Source: an uncultured Eggerthellaceae bacterium
Lineage (GTDB): Bacteria > Actinomycetota > Coriobacteriia > Coriobacteriales > Eggerthellaceae
DNA: 16,591 nucleotides
Reading direction: 5' to 3'
NCBI GenBank assembly: GCA_910589135.1
Contig: CAJUSL010000029.1
Coordinates: 5,059-21,649, forward strand
The position numbers were made by a program, and so were the translations under genes. The notes below the pieces were generated by a model. The model was not told where the DNA came from. It saw only the letters and a program-made list of their open reading frames with translations, and did not search any database. This document shows positions 1-6,902 of the stretch, in pieces. Each line of letters starts with the position of its first letter. Position 1 is the stretch's first letter.

Positions 1-459
1 GCCCTGGGGGAAGTTCTCCTCGATGGTCATCATGTCGGCGATCATCTGCGTGGGATGGAACGCGTCGGTGAGGCCGTTCCACACCGGGACGCCCGCGCAG
101 CCCGCAAGCTCTTCGACGAGCTCCTGCGAGAAGCCGCGGTACTCGATGCCGTCATAGAAGCGGCCGAGGACGCGCCCGGTGTCCTTGATGGACTCCTTCT
201 TGCCCATCTGGGAAGAGCCCGGGTCCAGGTAGGTAACGCCCATGCCCAGGTCGTTGCCCGCCACCTCGAACGAGCAGCGCGTGCGCGTGGAGGTCTTTTC
301 GAAGAGCAGGACGATGTTCTTGCCGGCGAGGTACTTGTGCGGGGTGCCCGTGCGCTTCAGGTCCTTGAAGTTGCGGGACAACGTGATGAGGTAGCGGATC
401 TCGTCCGGGTTGAAGTCGAGGATCTTGGTGAAGCTGCGTCCTGACAGGTTGACTGGCAT
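1..459 (-). CDS. arcB: Ornithine carbamoyltransferase, catabolic (N-terminal 153 residues, runs off left edge)
   Basis: Second step of the arginine deiminase pathway in the cytoplasm: phosphorolysis of citrulline to ornithine and carbamoyl phosphate. The visible part begins MPVNLSGRSFTKILDF. It carries the carbamoyl-phosphate-binding STRTR motif (residues 57-61, in the context EKTSTRTRCSFEVAG) and the HPTQ motif near residue 138 (DAFHPTQMIAD), both diagnostic of ornithine/aspartate carbamoyltransferases. The ATG at 459 is chosen because AGAAAGGAA lies a few bases upstream and because OTCase proteins begin just before this FTKILDF-like segment. It lies 110 bp downstream of arcA on the same strand, which favours the catabolic ArcB over the biosynthetic ArgF. 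The C-terminal ornithine-binding domain, roughly half the protein, lies outside the window. The family call is very safe; the catabolic role is inferred from context. Confidence 0.95.
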   Translation of the reverse strand, partial: MPVNLSGRSFTKILDFNPDEIRYLITLSRNFKDLKRTGTPHKYLAGKNIVLLFEKTSTRTRCSFEVAGNDLGMGVTYLDPGSSQMGKKESIKDTGRVLGRFYDGIEYRGFSQELVEELAGCAGVPVWNGLTDAFHPTQMIADMMTIEENFPQG

Positions 460-482
460 GATGGTTCCTTTCTCGTGGTTTG

Positions 483-498
483 CCCGCCCGCGGGCGGG
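483..498. repeat. 16-bp GC-only palindrome between arcA and arcB
   Basis: CCCGCCCGCGGGCGGG is a perfect palindrome in the 110-bp arcA-arcB spacer, about 24 bp upstream of the arcB start. Neither side has a T-run, so it is not a canonical intrinsic terminator. On the transcript it could form a compact hairpin that affects processing or the arcA:arcB ratio, which is inference only. Confidence 0.5.
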
Positions 499-569
499 GC
501 TCGTTTCGTGCCGTCTGCCGGCGTGGCGGGCGGCGTTGGTGCGAATCGGCGGGCTGGCCGCCGCGTTTG

Positions 570-1793
570 CTAGGAATCGGCGCGTTCGAACGGCATGGAC
601 ATGCAGCGGGGGCCGCCGCGGCCGCGCGACAGCTCGCTGGAAGGCATCTCGAGCACGTTCAGGCCCTTCTTGTACAGGAAGTCGTTCGTCACGTTGTTGC
701 GCGAATAGACGACGATGGTACCAGGTCGTATGCACAGCGTGTTGGAGCCGTCGTTCCACTGCTCGCGTTCGGCGGCGATACGGTCGCCGGCGCCGCACGG
801 AAGCAGCTCGACGGAGTGCCCCACGTACTTCGTGAGGATGTTCACGAGGTCGTCCTTCAACTCGACGACCTTCACCTCGCCGCGCGGGGCCGGCGTCAGC
901 TCGAACACCGACAACGGGCCCATGATGGCCGGATGGATGGTGAACTTGTCGTAGTCGACCTGCGTGAAGACGGTGTCCAGGTGCATGAACGCGCGCGACT
1001 TCGGGATCTGGAACGCCAGGATGGTGTCGATGGGCGACTGCCCGGAGTCGAAGATGTCCCGCGCGATGCGGTCGATCGCCTCGGGCTCGGTGCGTTGGGA
1101 AATGCCGATCGCGAGCGTATGCTCGTTGATGTTGAGGATGTCGCCGCCCTCGATGTGGAACGTGTAGACGCGCTTGTACCACTCGGGGGTGTTCTTGTAG
1201 GTGGGGTGGTACCTGAAGATGTAGTCGCCGTAGATGGTCTCGCGGTTGCGCGTGAAGCTGTACATGCGGTTGACCGAGACGCCGTTGCCGATGCAGGCGA
1301 ACGGGTCGCGCGTGAAATACAGGTTCGGCATGGGAGGCAGGTAGAGCTTGGTGTTGGTGTCGATGAGGTCGGCGAGCGTGTTCTTCGGTGCGCCGCCGAG
1401 CTCCTGGCGGTTCACGCCCGCCATGGTCTTCAGCACCAGCGACTTCGCGCTGGAGCAGCACGTGCCCAGATACTCCTTTATGAGCTTCTGGTAGCGCTCG
1501 GAGCGGACGCCCGCCTCGAGGATGATCTGGTCGACGAACTGCTCGCGCAGCTCGGGGTCGCTTTCAAGCACCTCGGCCATGAGGTCCTCGAGGTAGAGCA
1601 CCTCGACGCCCTCGCCGCGGAGGATGTCCGCGAATGCGTCATGCTCCTGCTGGGCGACCTCCAGGAAGGGGATGTCGTCGAACAGGAGCTGTTCCAGCGT
1701 GTCGGGGGTGAGGTTCAGCAACTCGTCGCCCGGCCTGTGCAGCATCACCTTCTTCAAGGGCATGATCTCGCTTTTTACGTTGATTGCCGCCAT
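570..1793 (-). CDS. arcA: Arginine deiminase
   Basis: Cytoplasmic enzyme that hydrolyses L-arginine to citrulline and ammonia, the first step of ATP-yielding arginine fermentation. The protein is 407 residues, normal for the family. Guanidino-group-modifying enzyme landmarks are all present: NLYFTRDP with Asp163, HIEGGD with Glu215, HLDTVF with catalytic His271 and Asp273, and the C-terminal GRGGPRCMSMP with nucleophile Cys397. The frame stays open upstream to 1976, but the ATG at 1793 is preferred: GGAGG sits 8 bases before it, and the conserved N-terminal motif (PLKKVMLHRPG) starts a few residues in. The upstream part reads like an untranslated leader. arcB follows on the same strand, so the two probably form an arc operon continuing beyond the left edge. 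The leader (1794 to about 2000) has an inverted repeat at 1825-1852 and paired TTGTTTG repeats at 1965-1983. Confidence 0.97.
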   Translation of the reverse strand: MAAINVKSEIMPLKKVMLHRPGDELLNLTPDTLEQLLFDDIPFLEVAQQEHDAFADILRGEGVEVLYLEDLMAEVLESDPELREQFVDQIILEAGVRSERYQKLIKEYLGTCCSSAKSLVLKTMAGVNRQELGGAPKNTLADLIDTNTKLYLPPMPNLYFTRDPFACIGNGVSVNRMYSFTRNRETIYGDYIFRYHPTYKNTPEWYKRVYTFHIEGGDILNINEHTLAIGISQRTEPEAIDRIARDIFDSGQSPIDTILAFQIPKSRAFMHLDTVFTQVDYDKFTIHPAIMGPLSVFELTPAPRGEVKVVELKDDLVNILTKYVGHSVELLPCGAGDRIAAEREQWNDGSNTLCIRPGTIVVYSRNNVTNDFLYKKGLNVLEMPSSELSRGRGGPRCMSMPFERADS

Positions 1794-1824
1794 GAAAATC
1801 GCCTCCAAATCGTCTTCGCCTTCC

Positions 1825-1852
1825 GCCTTCCTGCTCGGCTGGGCCGGAAGGC
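1825..1852. repeat. Inverted repeat in the arcA leader
   Basis: GCCTTCC (1825-1831) and GGAAGGC (1846-1852) are perfect 7-bp arms around a 14-nt loop, about 30 bp upstream of the arcA start codon and close to its ribosome-binding site. In the minus-strand transcript it could fold into a leader hairpin. There is no T-run, so it is not a classical terminator. Any regulatory role is inference. Confidence 0.35.
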
Positions 1853-1964
1853 GTTTTCTGGGGCGCGAAACAAGGTCCACATGCCTGCGCATGCTTCGCG
1901 CATCGTGACGAACCACAGTCTCTGCCTCCGGCGGCGGAAAAGCTGCGACGCAGGGGCGATGTTT

Positions 1965-1983
1965 TTGTTTGCGCACTTGTTTG
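1965..1983. promoter_or_regulatory. Direct repeats TTGTTTG x2, possible regulator site upstream of arcA
   Basis: TTGTTTG occurs at 1965-1971 and again at 1977-1983, exactly 12 bp apart, in a short AT-rich tract within otherwise GC-rich sequence. On the arcA strand this reads CAAACAA twice. It lies about 170-190 bp upstream of the arcA start and overlaps the -35 area of the plus-strand promoter candidate. The protein that might bind is unknown. No convincing arcA -10/-35 pair was found. Confidence 0.3.
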
Positions 1984-2013
1984 AAAACATTCGGTTATTT
2001 GGCGAGGTATAAT
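1981..2013 (+). promoter_or_regulatory. Candidate promoter for tRNA-Arg
   Basis: A perfect -10 hexamer TATAAT lies at 2008-2013. The best -35-like hexamer, TTGAAA at 1981-1986, is 21 bp away, longer than the usual 16-18, so only the -10 is convincing. The predicted start near 2020 would give a leader of about 90 nt before the tRNA at 2109. This is the most AT-rich stretch between arcA and the tRNA. Confidence 0.45.
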
Positions 2014-2108
2014 TGCCTTCGCGTCGGGAACCGGCAGACGCAGACGGGCTTTCGACCGGCGGCCCTCCCGCAAGTCGGCATCGCCTCGCCGGCCCACGCC
2101 TCGCACGC

Positions 2109-2184
2109 GCGCCCATGGCTCAACGGATAGAGCATCGGACTTCTAATCCGGCGGTTGCAGGTTCGAGTCCTGCTGGGCGCGCCA
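2109..2184 (+). tRNA. tRNA-Arg (anticodon TCT)
   Basis: A full cloverleaf can be read. The acceptor stem GCGCCCA pairs with TGGGCGC, followed by discriminator G and an encoded CCA at 2182-2184. The D arm is GCTC-AACGGAT-AGAGC. The anticodon arm TCGGA-CTTCTAA-TCCGG has anticodon TCT and would read AGA/AGG arginine codons. The T arm contains GGTTCGAGTCC. Length is 76 nt including CCA. The gene stands alone between the arc operon, which is read away from it, and the ArsC-like gene. No integrase or repeated 3' end of the tRNA is visible nearby, so there is no sign that it is an occupied attachment site. Confidence 0.97.
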
Positions 2185-2348
2185 AAAGCGAATGTCTCCT
2201 CGACACATCCCTCGGCGCCACTCCCGCCGCAGAAACAGGGGTCTTCGACGAACTCCTCGGCAGACCCTCCGGCAGGCCTTCCGACGCCCTCCCGGGCCTC
2301 CGCGCCAAGGCAAAACGCATTCGGGGCCGATGACGGCGAAAGCCAGGG
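2185..2348. other. Intergenic stretch between tRNA-Arg and the ArsC-like gene
   Basis: This spacer holds no gene I can support. Frames across it are GC-driven shadows with arginine- and proline-rich translations. I see no clear terminator for either the tRNA (plus) or the ArsC-like gene (minus, ending at 2349). Confidence 0.5.
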
Positions 2349-2714
2349 CTAAACGCCCAGCACGTCGGCCCAGGCCGCCTCCTTGAAGCCGGGGACGACG
2401 GCCGCGTCGGTCACGAGCAGCGGGCGCTTCACCAGCATGCCGTTGGTGGCCAGCAGCTCGTACTGATCCGCCTCGCTCATGGCGGGCAGCTTCTTCGAGA
2501 GCCCCATCTCGCGGTAGAGCATGCCGCTGGTGTTGAAGAAGCGCTTGAGGGGCAGCCCGCTGCGCCCATGCCACGCCTGCAGCTCGTCGGCCGTGGGATT
2601 GTCCTCCACGATGTGGCGAACGTCGTAGGCGACGCCGTGTTCGTCCAGCCACTTCTTGGCCTTCTGGCACGTCGAGCACTTCGGGTATTCCAAGAACAAT
2701 GCGTTGCCGGGCAT
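2349..2714 (-). CDS. ArsC-family (YusI/YffB/Spx-like) thioredoxin-fold protein
   Basis: A 121-residue cytoplasmic protein of the ArsC/Spx superfamily. It begins MPGNALFLEYPKCSTC and carries a CxxC motif (Cys13, Cys16) at the start of the first helix. A central GLPLKRFFNTSG segment and the C-terminal GMLVKRPLLV segment (around residues 91-100) hold the conserved Lys-Arg-Pro of the fold. This matches the housekeeping 'arsenate reductase family protein' group (B. subtilis YusI type) better than true plasmid ArsC or the RNA-polymerase-binding regulator Spx; a real arsenate reductase role is not shown. No arsR, arsB or acr3 gene is nearby. The ATG at 2714 is supported by GAAGGAG 5-6 bases upstream. 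A possible -10 (TATCAT, minus strand, 2786-2791) lies about 70 bp upstream without a good -35. Confidence 0.88.
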   Translation of the reverse strand: MPGNALFLEYPKCSTCQKAKKWLDEHGVAYDVRHIVEDNPTADELQAWHGRSGLPLKRFFNTSGMLYREMGLSKKLPAMSEADQYELLATNGMLVKRPLLVTDAAVVPGFKEAAWADVLGV

Positions 2715-2849
2715 GCGAGCTCCTTCGGTGTCTCAAGCGATATGGCGACGCGCGAACGGGGCTACGCCGCCGCCCGTCTTCGTCCATGATAGCGCGGCGC
2801 AAGAACCGCCTTCGACGGCGTCGCGGTTGCGCCTTCCTCCGTGTTGCGA

Positions 2850-2877
2850 TGACGCCGGGAGCAGCCCACGGGCGTCA
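2850..2877 (-). terminator. Stem-loop after the small hypothetical gene, possible terminator
   Basis: TGACGCC (2850-2856) and GGCGTCA (2871-2877) are perfect 7-bp arms; within the loop GGG and CCC can pair further. It begins 11 bp past the stop codon of the minus-strand gene at 2889-3158, the right place for a terminator. It lacks the T-run of a standard intrinsic terminator, so it may be a weak or Rho-assisted terminator or an mRNA-stabilising hairpin. Confidence 0.4.
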
Positions 2878-2888
2878 CGCGCCGCGGG

Positions 2889-3158
2889 CTACTTCCGGCA
2901 CAGACCCGATCGCGGATACCATTCGTTGCGCTCGTCGATGATGGCGGCGAGCTGCGCCTTCTGGCCTTCCGTGAAGCCTTCGTTCGCATAGACGTCGCGC
3001 TTCAGGCGCTCGAGCATCTTGGTGGCGCCCTCCGCATCCGGCGCCGGACAGCAGGGCCGCGCGAAGAAGCGCACCCAGTACAGGTCGGCCTGCATCTCGT
3101 CCCGCAGCTCCTCGAACAGCGCGCTGCCGAATACTCCGTCCGCTCCGCATGCATCCAT
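2889..3158 (-). CDS. Small hypothetical protein (89 aa)
   Basis: I do not recognise a family. The predicted protein is soluble, with no signal peptide or membrane segment. It begins MDACGADGVFGSALFEELRD and is helix-rich and charged, with four cysteines (residues 4, 36, 37 and 87) including an adjacent CC in ARPCCPAP. Its C-terminal half (KMLERLKRDVYANEGF... to RNEWYPRSG) has the normal residue balance of a real protein, unlike the Arg/Ala/Pro-rich shadow frames around it. The frame is open to an ATG at 3197, but the ATG at 3158 has GAAGGGGG about 10 bases upstream and gives a better N-terminus. It is followed by a stem-loop at 2850-2877 and then the ArsC-like gene on the same strand, 174 bp away, so co-transcription is uncertain. 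Confidence 0.6.
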   Translation of the reverse strand: MDACGADGVFGSALFEELRDEMQADLYWVRFFARPCCPAPDAEGATKMLERLKRDVYANEGFTEGQKAQLAAIIDERNEWYPRSGLCRK

Positions 3159-3307
3159 GTCGATTCGACCCCCTTCGATCGCCCCATCGGTGAGCACAAG
3201 TCGCTTTCCCTATCTTCGCATACTACGGCGCGGCGCGTGCGGGCAGCACGACGGAGCGGGCCTCGTGCGCAATCCTGCCGGCTTCGGCTGCGCGGACGGC
3301 ATGATAC

Positions 3308-3337
3308 GGCGGGCAGAAACCGAAGCCTCTGCCCGCC
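3308..3337 (-). terminator. Strong stem-loop downstream of the MFS gene, probable operon terminator
   Basis: GGCGGGCAGA (3308-3317) and TCTGCCCGCC (3328-3337) form a perfect 10-bp GC-rich stem with a 10-nt loop, about 75 bp past the stop of the minus-strand MFS gene. No T-run follows on either strand, so it is a hairpin of terminator strength without the canonical tail. It also lies near the left edge of the lower-GC block. Confidence 0.45.
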
Positions 3338-3345
3338 TTCCGTGC

Positions 3346-3362
3346 CGGGATGCGCCATCCCG
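3346..3362. repeat. Second hairpin next to the terminator-like stem-loop
   Basis: CGGGATG (3346-3352) and CATCCCG (3356-3362) are perfect 7-bp arms around a 3-nt loop, 8 bp from the 3308-3337 stem-loop and about 50 bp past the MFS stop codon. The two hairpins in tandem could together end or protect the amidase-EutH-MFS transcript. Confidence 0.4.
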
Positions 3363-3413
3363 TAGGTTCTGCCTCACAGGGGGATGCCGGGGGTACGCAT
3401 CGCCTCCTCCGAG

Positions 3414-4658
3414 CTAGATGTCAACAACATTCCCCTTGGGGTCGTACAGCTTCATCACCAGGAAGCAGACGCCTGCGACAAGCTGGCAACCTCCGGCGAC
3501 AAGCGAGAGCACGCCCCAGCCCGTCATCCCTGTCGCATCCAGGATCGCACCCGACAGGGGCGAGCCGATCATCATGCCGAGATTGTTGAACATGGTGAAC
3601 AAGGCGATGGCTCCAGCGACGAGCTTGGGGTCCTTCACGGTTTGGGGAACCAACGTCCACATGCTCGCGACGAACGCGCCCTCGAAGAAAAAGTAACCGA
3701 TGCAGACGGCGACCGCGCCGCCAAACGAACCGCCAGTGTGATAGGCAAGGAACAGTACGATGGAGTAGCAGATGGCTATGATGCCCGCGAACTTCTTCCT
3801 CTTCTTGATCCTGTTCAGCAAGACGCCGCCGAAGATGCAGGCGAATATCTCGCCCACATAGATGTACCCGATGGCGGCGTTGCCTTCCATGAGGGACATG
3901 GCTCCCATTTCCGCCCAGTACGTGGGAATCCAGGTGCAGAAGGTGTTGATGGCGATCCCGAAGCCGATGGCTCCGAGCGAGATGATGTAGAGCGATGGCG
4001 ACTTGAAGACTTCACGCAGGGGCACCGACTCGCTCGTGGAGTCGGCGTAGTTGGGCTCTCCATCCTGCGGCGCCCTCACGAAAAGCGCTGCCAGGGCGAA
4101 GGCGACGACGTAGCATGCGATGCCGACGATGAACATGTTCTGCCACGAGGACTCCTCGCCCAGGATGAATCCGGTCAGCAGGTAGGTTCCCGCGACGCCC
4201 ACGATGAGCCAGGAGGACCAGATGCCCATGGGCAGGCCGCGCTTGTCGATGGGGAACCACATCGAAATGACCGACGGGGCCAGAACGCCGATGACCCCGA
4301 CGCCGAAGCCCTCTATGACGCGGCTCAAAAGCAGCACGTACTCGTTGGGCGCGAAGATTCCCACCAAGCACCCGGCGAACGATACCACGATGGCCAGGAA
4401 GCACGATGTCCGAACGCCCAGTTTGCGGATCATTGCCGCGGCGGGAAACGCCATTATGATGCCCATGAGCGAAAACACGCTCGAAATCCATCCCGCAAGC
4501 TGCGCGCTGACATTCAGGTCGGTCATCACGATGGTGACGATCGGCAGTATCTTGTTCTGTCCCCAGGCCATCGCGATGCCTACCGCGAACAGGGAAAGCA
4601 TCACCGCCCAGGCCTTCCTTGAACTCGGCGAGGGCTCAAGCATCTTCGTGTCTTCCAT
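3414..4658 (-). CDS. MFS transporter, 12-TM, substrate unknown
   Basis: A 414-residue cytoplasmic-membrane transporter of the major facilitator superfamily, with about twelve hydrophobic segments in two six-helix halves. A loop between helices 2 and 3 (AAAMIRKLGVRTS, around residues 73-85) matches MFS motif A loosely, and RVIEGFGVG in helix 4 resembles motif B. A charged central loop (APQDGEPNYADSTSESVP) separates the halves. It resembles the anion/CynX/NarK-like side of the superfamily more than multidrug exporters, but the substrate cannot be read. The frame opens at 4742, but ATG 4658 is chosen: AAAGGTAGG lies just upstream and it starts 4 bases after the stop of the EutH-like gene, implying translational coupling. 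It is third in the amidase-EutH-MFS operon, so it may carry the same compound or export the hydrolysis product. Base composition is lower in GC than the flanking genes. Confidence 0.9.
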   Translation of the reverse strand: MEDTKMLEPSPSSRKAWAVMLSLFAVGIAMAWGQNKILPIVTIVMTDLNVSAQLAGWISSVFSLMGIIMAFPAAAMIRKLGVRTSCFLAIVVSFAGCLVGIFAPNEYVLLLSRVIEGFGVGVIGVLAPSVISMWFPIDKRGLPMGIWSSWLIVGVAGTYLLTGFILGEESSWQNMFIVGIACYVVAFALAALFVRAPQDGEPNYADSTSESVPLREVFKSPSLYIISLGAIGFGIAINTFCTWIPTYWAEMGAMSLMEGNAAIGYIYVGEIFACIFGGVLLNRIKKRKKFAGIIAICYSIVLFLAYHTGGSFGGAVAVCIGYFFFEGAFVASMWTLVPQTVKDPKLVAGAIALFTMFNNLGMMIGSPLSGAILDATGMTGWGVLSLVAGGCQLVAGVCFLVMKLYDPKGNVVDI

Positions 4659-4662
4659 TTTC

Positions 4663-5928
4663 CTACCTTTCGATGATCTTTTTCCGGCTACATTCTGCCT
4701 TTTCGTTGCCTGCGACGCCCGCCTCCTTTCCCTCATGGGCAACCAAGCCCAGCGCCTCCGCCTTCTTCACGGCCAGGAGCTTTGCAAACACGATTCCAAG
4801 CACGCCCCCGATGAACTTCCCCGCCATCACCGGCAGAATCAAAGCGGGCTGGAAGTTCGCCGTGAAGGAGAGATGGTCCCCGAGCAGGAATGCGGCACAG
4901 ACGGAGTACGCGAGGACGACGACCTTGTCCTTGGGCCGCATGCCCCCGATGGTCGCGAGCCCCGCGAGCACGTTGGCCGTCGCCGCCAGAAGCCCCGTCA
5001 TGGCCGCCGAGCTCAGCCCGAAGAGGCCGCCCATCCTCGCAAGAGGCACGCTGAGGAACCGCTTGACGAGCCACACCATGGGAAACGCGCCGCAAAGCAT
5101 CATGCCGATGGCGCCCGCGACCTCCAAGGCCCTGAAGACGTCTTCGTCGTCGGCGATGACGGGGTCGAAGCCGAAGCCGCCGAACACGGTTGAGAAAAGA
5201 CCCGTGAAGTACTCGACCACCACCAGGACGAAGACGATCTTGAGCGCGCTCTGCATCACGCGCCCGAAGACGACGAATCCCTTTATCATGGCGTTCGTCT
5301 TCAGCTTGAGCCCCAAAGCCAGGGCAATGCAGATGACGACGAGCGGGACGAGGTTCATGGCTATCTGCCCGAACTCCAGCATCACGGTGTAGACCGCATC
5401 GCTGTTCGTCGACACGACGTCGCGAATCACGGGATGGGACACGGCGATGATGCAGCAGGAGACGAGCACGCCGAAAGGAATGGCGAGAAGCCCGCACATG
5501 ACGCCGAGGGCGAGGTACTTGTAGTCGTTCTTGGCAAGCATCTTCAGCGCGACGGGTATCGTGAAGACGATGGTAGGGCCGCACATGTAGCCCGCCATCA
5601 TCGCCACCATCCAGTCCTCCTTCGTCTCCGCCAAGGCGTAGGCGAGCTGGTAGCCTCCCATGTCGTTGGCGATGAACGTCGTGGCGGCTATGGCGGAATC
5701 CGCCCCGATCGCGCCATACAGCGGTCCGGCGGCGTTCGTGACGAACGCCGTGAGGTACGGAGCGGAGGCCAGGATTCCGGCGCAGGGAAGGAAGATCGAC
5801 CCGATGGAGTCGATGCCCTTGACGAACTCCTGCCCAAGCTCGCACTCGGGCTTGACCACCGACGCGATGCAGCCCACGACGGCGCACGCCATGATCACGT
5901 AGACGACGATCTGTCCGAAAAGCTCCAT
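4663..5928 (-). CDS. EutH-like permease (ethanolamine transporter family)
   Basis: A 421-residue polytopic membrane protein that I recognise as an EutH homologue. It has EutH-type signatures such as TTFIANDMGGYQLAYALAET, AGYMCGPTIVFTIPVALKML, YLALGVMCGLLAIPFGVL, RALEVAGAIGMMLCGAFPMV and FLLGDHLSFTANF, in the family order and with family length (about 400 residues). EutH of enteric bacteria moves ethanolamine across the cytoplasmic membrane. Here there is no ethanolamine ammonia-lyase, reactivase or microcompartment gene; the partners are an amidohydrolase 34 bp upstream and an MFS transporter 4 bp downstream. The substrate may therefore be another small amine or amide. The start at 5928 has only a weak, distant Shine-Dalgarno (AAGGA about 15 bases upstream), so translation may be coupled to the upstream gene. 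The charged, non-hydrophobic C-terminal tail (from about residue 395) is likely cytoplasmic. Confidence 0.88.
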   Translation of the reverse strand: MELFGQIVVYVIMACAVVGCIASVVKPECELGQEFVKGIDSIGSIFLPCAGILASAPYLTAFVTNAAGPLYGAIGADSAIAATTFIANDMGGYQLAYALAETKEDWMVAMMAGYMCGPTIVFTIPVALKMLAKNDYKYLALGVMCGLLAIPFGVLVSCCIIAVSHPVIRDVVSTNSDAVYTVMLEFGQIAMNLVPLVVICIALALGLKLKTNAMIKGFVVFGRVMQSALKIVFVLVVVEYFTGLFSTVFGGFGFDPVIADDEDVFRALEVAGAIGMMLCGAFPMVWLVKRFLSVPLARMGGLFGLSSAAMTGLLAATANVLAGLATIGGMRPKDKVVVLAYSVCAAFLLGDHLSFTANFQPALILPVMAGKFIGGVLGIVFAKLLAVKKAEALGLVAHEGKEAGVAGNEKAECSRKKIIER

Positions 5929-5950
5929 TGCAAAACCCAGGGGTTCCTTG

Positions 5951-5964
5951 AGGCCGAAAGGCCT
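5951..5964. repeat. Small hairpin at the amidase stop codon
   Basis: AGGCC (5951-5955) and GGCCT (5960-5964) flank GAAA in the 34-bp gap between the amidase and eutH-like genes and overlap the amidase stop codon. A five-pair stem with a four-base loop placed just before the weak eutH start could tune coupling between the two genes. This is low-strength evidence. Confidence 0.3.
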
Positions 5965-6862
5965 AGCTGCAGACGGAGGCGCCGAATTCCGGGCAGTAGG
6001 GACTGTCCTCGCTCAGGGCGCGATAGGTGCCGGGCTTGCGGTCCTTGACGAGATTCGACCCGCCCATGGAAAACGTGCGCGCACGCTCGATCTCGCCGGC
6101 GACGTCGACGTCGGCGACGACCATCGACTCGTCGGGCCCCGTCGACGCGAAGACCTGCCCCGCCGTCGGACCGTAGATGGCGCTGCAACCGTTGAAGTTC
6201 TTGCCGGAGAGATTCGAGCTGACGACGACCACCATGTTCTCGTTGGCGCGCGCCCGGTGGAAGACGTCCACAACGAGATGGTCGGGGTCGTCCTCCTTCC
6301 CGGTAAGGTTGGGCCATCCCGTCTGGCTCAGGATTATCTGCGCGCCCTGAAGGGCAAGCGAACGCGCGACCTCCGGGAAGCAGATGTCGTAGCAGATTTC
6401 GATGCCGACCTTGCCTATGGACGTGTCGAAGACCTTGTACCCGTCCCGGCCGGGATAATGGAGCAACCTCTCGCAGAGCGGCAGATGCACCTTCCTGTAC
6501 TTGCCCACATAGCCTTCTGGGCCCACAAGCACCATCGTGTTATAGGTGACGTCGGAGCGATCCTCGTCCCTTTCCGCCATCCCCCAGCAGATGTAGATCC
6601 CCTGCTCCCGGGCAAGCTCCATGAGTTCCTGGGTGCTCGGCCCGGCGGGGACATGCTCGGCGACCTCGCAGATATAGCGCTTGTCGTCGCCACAAACCAT
6701 GTACATCCCCTCGGTGCCCACGCCCGTCAGGCTCTCCTCAGGAAAAAGGACAAGATCGGCACCCTGCCGTGCAGCGTCGCATGCGAAAGCCTTCATCTTC
6801 GCCAGGTTCGCGCCCTTGTTTCTCGGGTCTGATTCCATGGAAACGGTAGCAATCTTAGCCAT
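5963..6862 (-). CDS. Carbon-nitrogen hydrolase (nitrilase superfamily amidase)
   Basis: A 299-residue cytoplasmic enzyme of the nitrilase superfamily, which hydrolyses non-peptide C-N bonds (amides, N-carbamoyl amines, nitriles) through a Glu-Lys-Cys triad. The triad is visible: Glu42 in LVLFPEES, Lys124 in GKYRKVHLP and Cys157 in GIEICYDICFPE. RARANEN (about 204-209) and the C-terminal DVDVAGEIERAR segment are typical of the aliphatic-amidase/N-carbamoylputrescine-amidase-like branches. The substrate cannot be assigned. The frame opens at 6928, but ATG 6862 follows GGAGGAGG by 7 bases and begins the family-typical MAKIATVSME strand. It is the first gene of the operon, followed by the EutH-like permease and the MFS transporter, and is divergent from the LuxR gene. 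The context suggests hydrolysis of an imported amine- or amide-type compound. Confidence 0.93.
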   Translation of the reverse strand: MAKIATVSMESDPRNKGANLAKMKAFACDAARQGADLVLFPEESLTGVGTEGMYMVCGDDKRYICEVAEHVPAGPSTQELMELAREQGIYICWGMAERDEDRSDVTYNTMVLVGPEGYVGKYRKVHLPLCERLLHYPGRDGYKVFDTSIGKVGIEICYDICFPEVARSLALQGAQIILSQTGWPNLTGKEDDPDHLVVDVFHRARANENMVVVVSSNLSGKNFNGCSAIYGPTAGQVFASTGPDESMVVADVDVAGEIERARTFSMGGSNLVKDRKPGTYRALSEDSPYCPEFGASVCS

Positions 6863-6902
6863 CGTCTGCCTCCTCCGTTCGTCGGCTTTTCGAGTCGGGA
6901 AA

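Noticed and set aside
480..2012. 510-codon plus-strand frame opposite arcA
   Set aside because: It is antisense to a complete arginine deiminase with all catalytic residues, and its own translation has no recognisable fold.
2109..2348. Genomic-island attachment site at tRNA-Arg
   Set aside because: No integrase and no repeat of the tRNA 3' end seen downstream. The low-GC block begins more than 1 kb away with ordinary high-GC genes between.
2143..2802. Minus-strand frame overlapping the tRNA and the ArsC-like gene
   Set aside because: Its end is only the reverse of the tRNA (a well-known false frame), and its body is a shifted copy of the ArsC-like gene.
3384..4622. 412-codon plus-strand frame opposite the lower-GC MFS gene
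   Set aside because: Asp/His/Gly-rich translation with no motif; the minus-strand membrane protein with an operon-type start is the real gene.
4663..5928. Complete ethanolamine-utilisation locus around the EutH-like gene
   Set aside because: No EutB, EutC, EutA or microcompartment shell genes are present within the window, so ethanolamine catabolism cannot be claimed.
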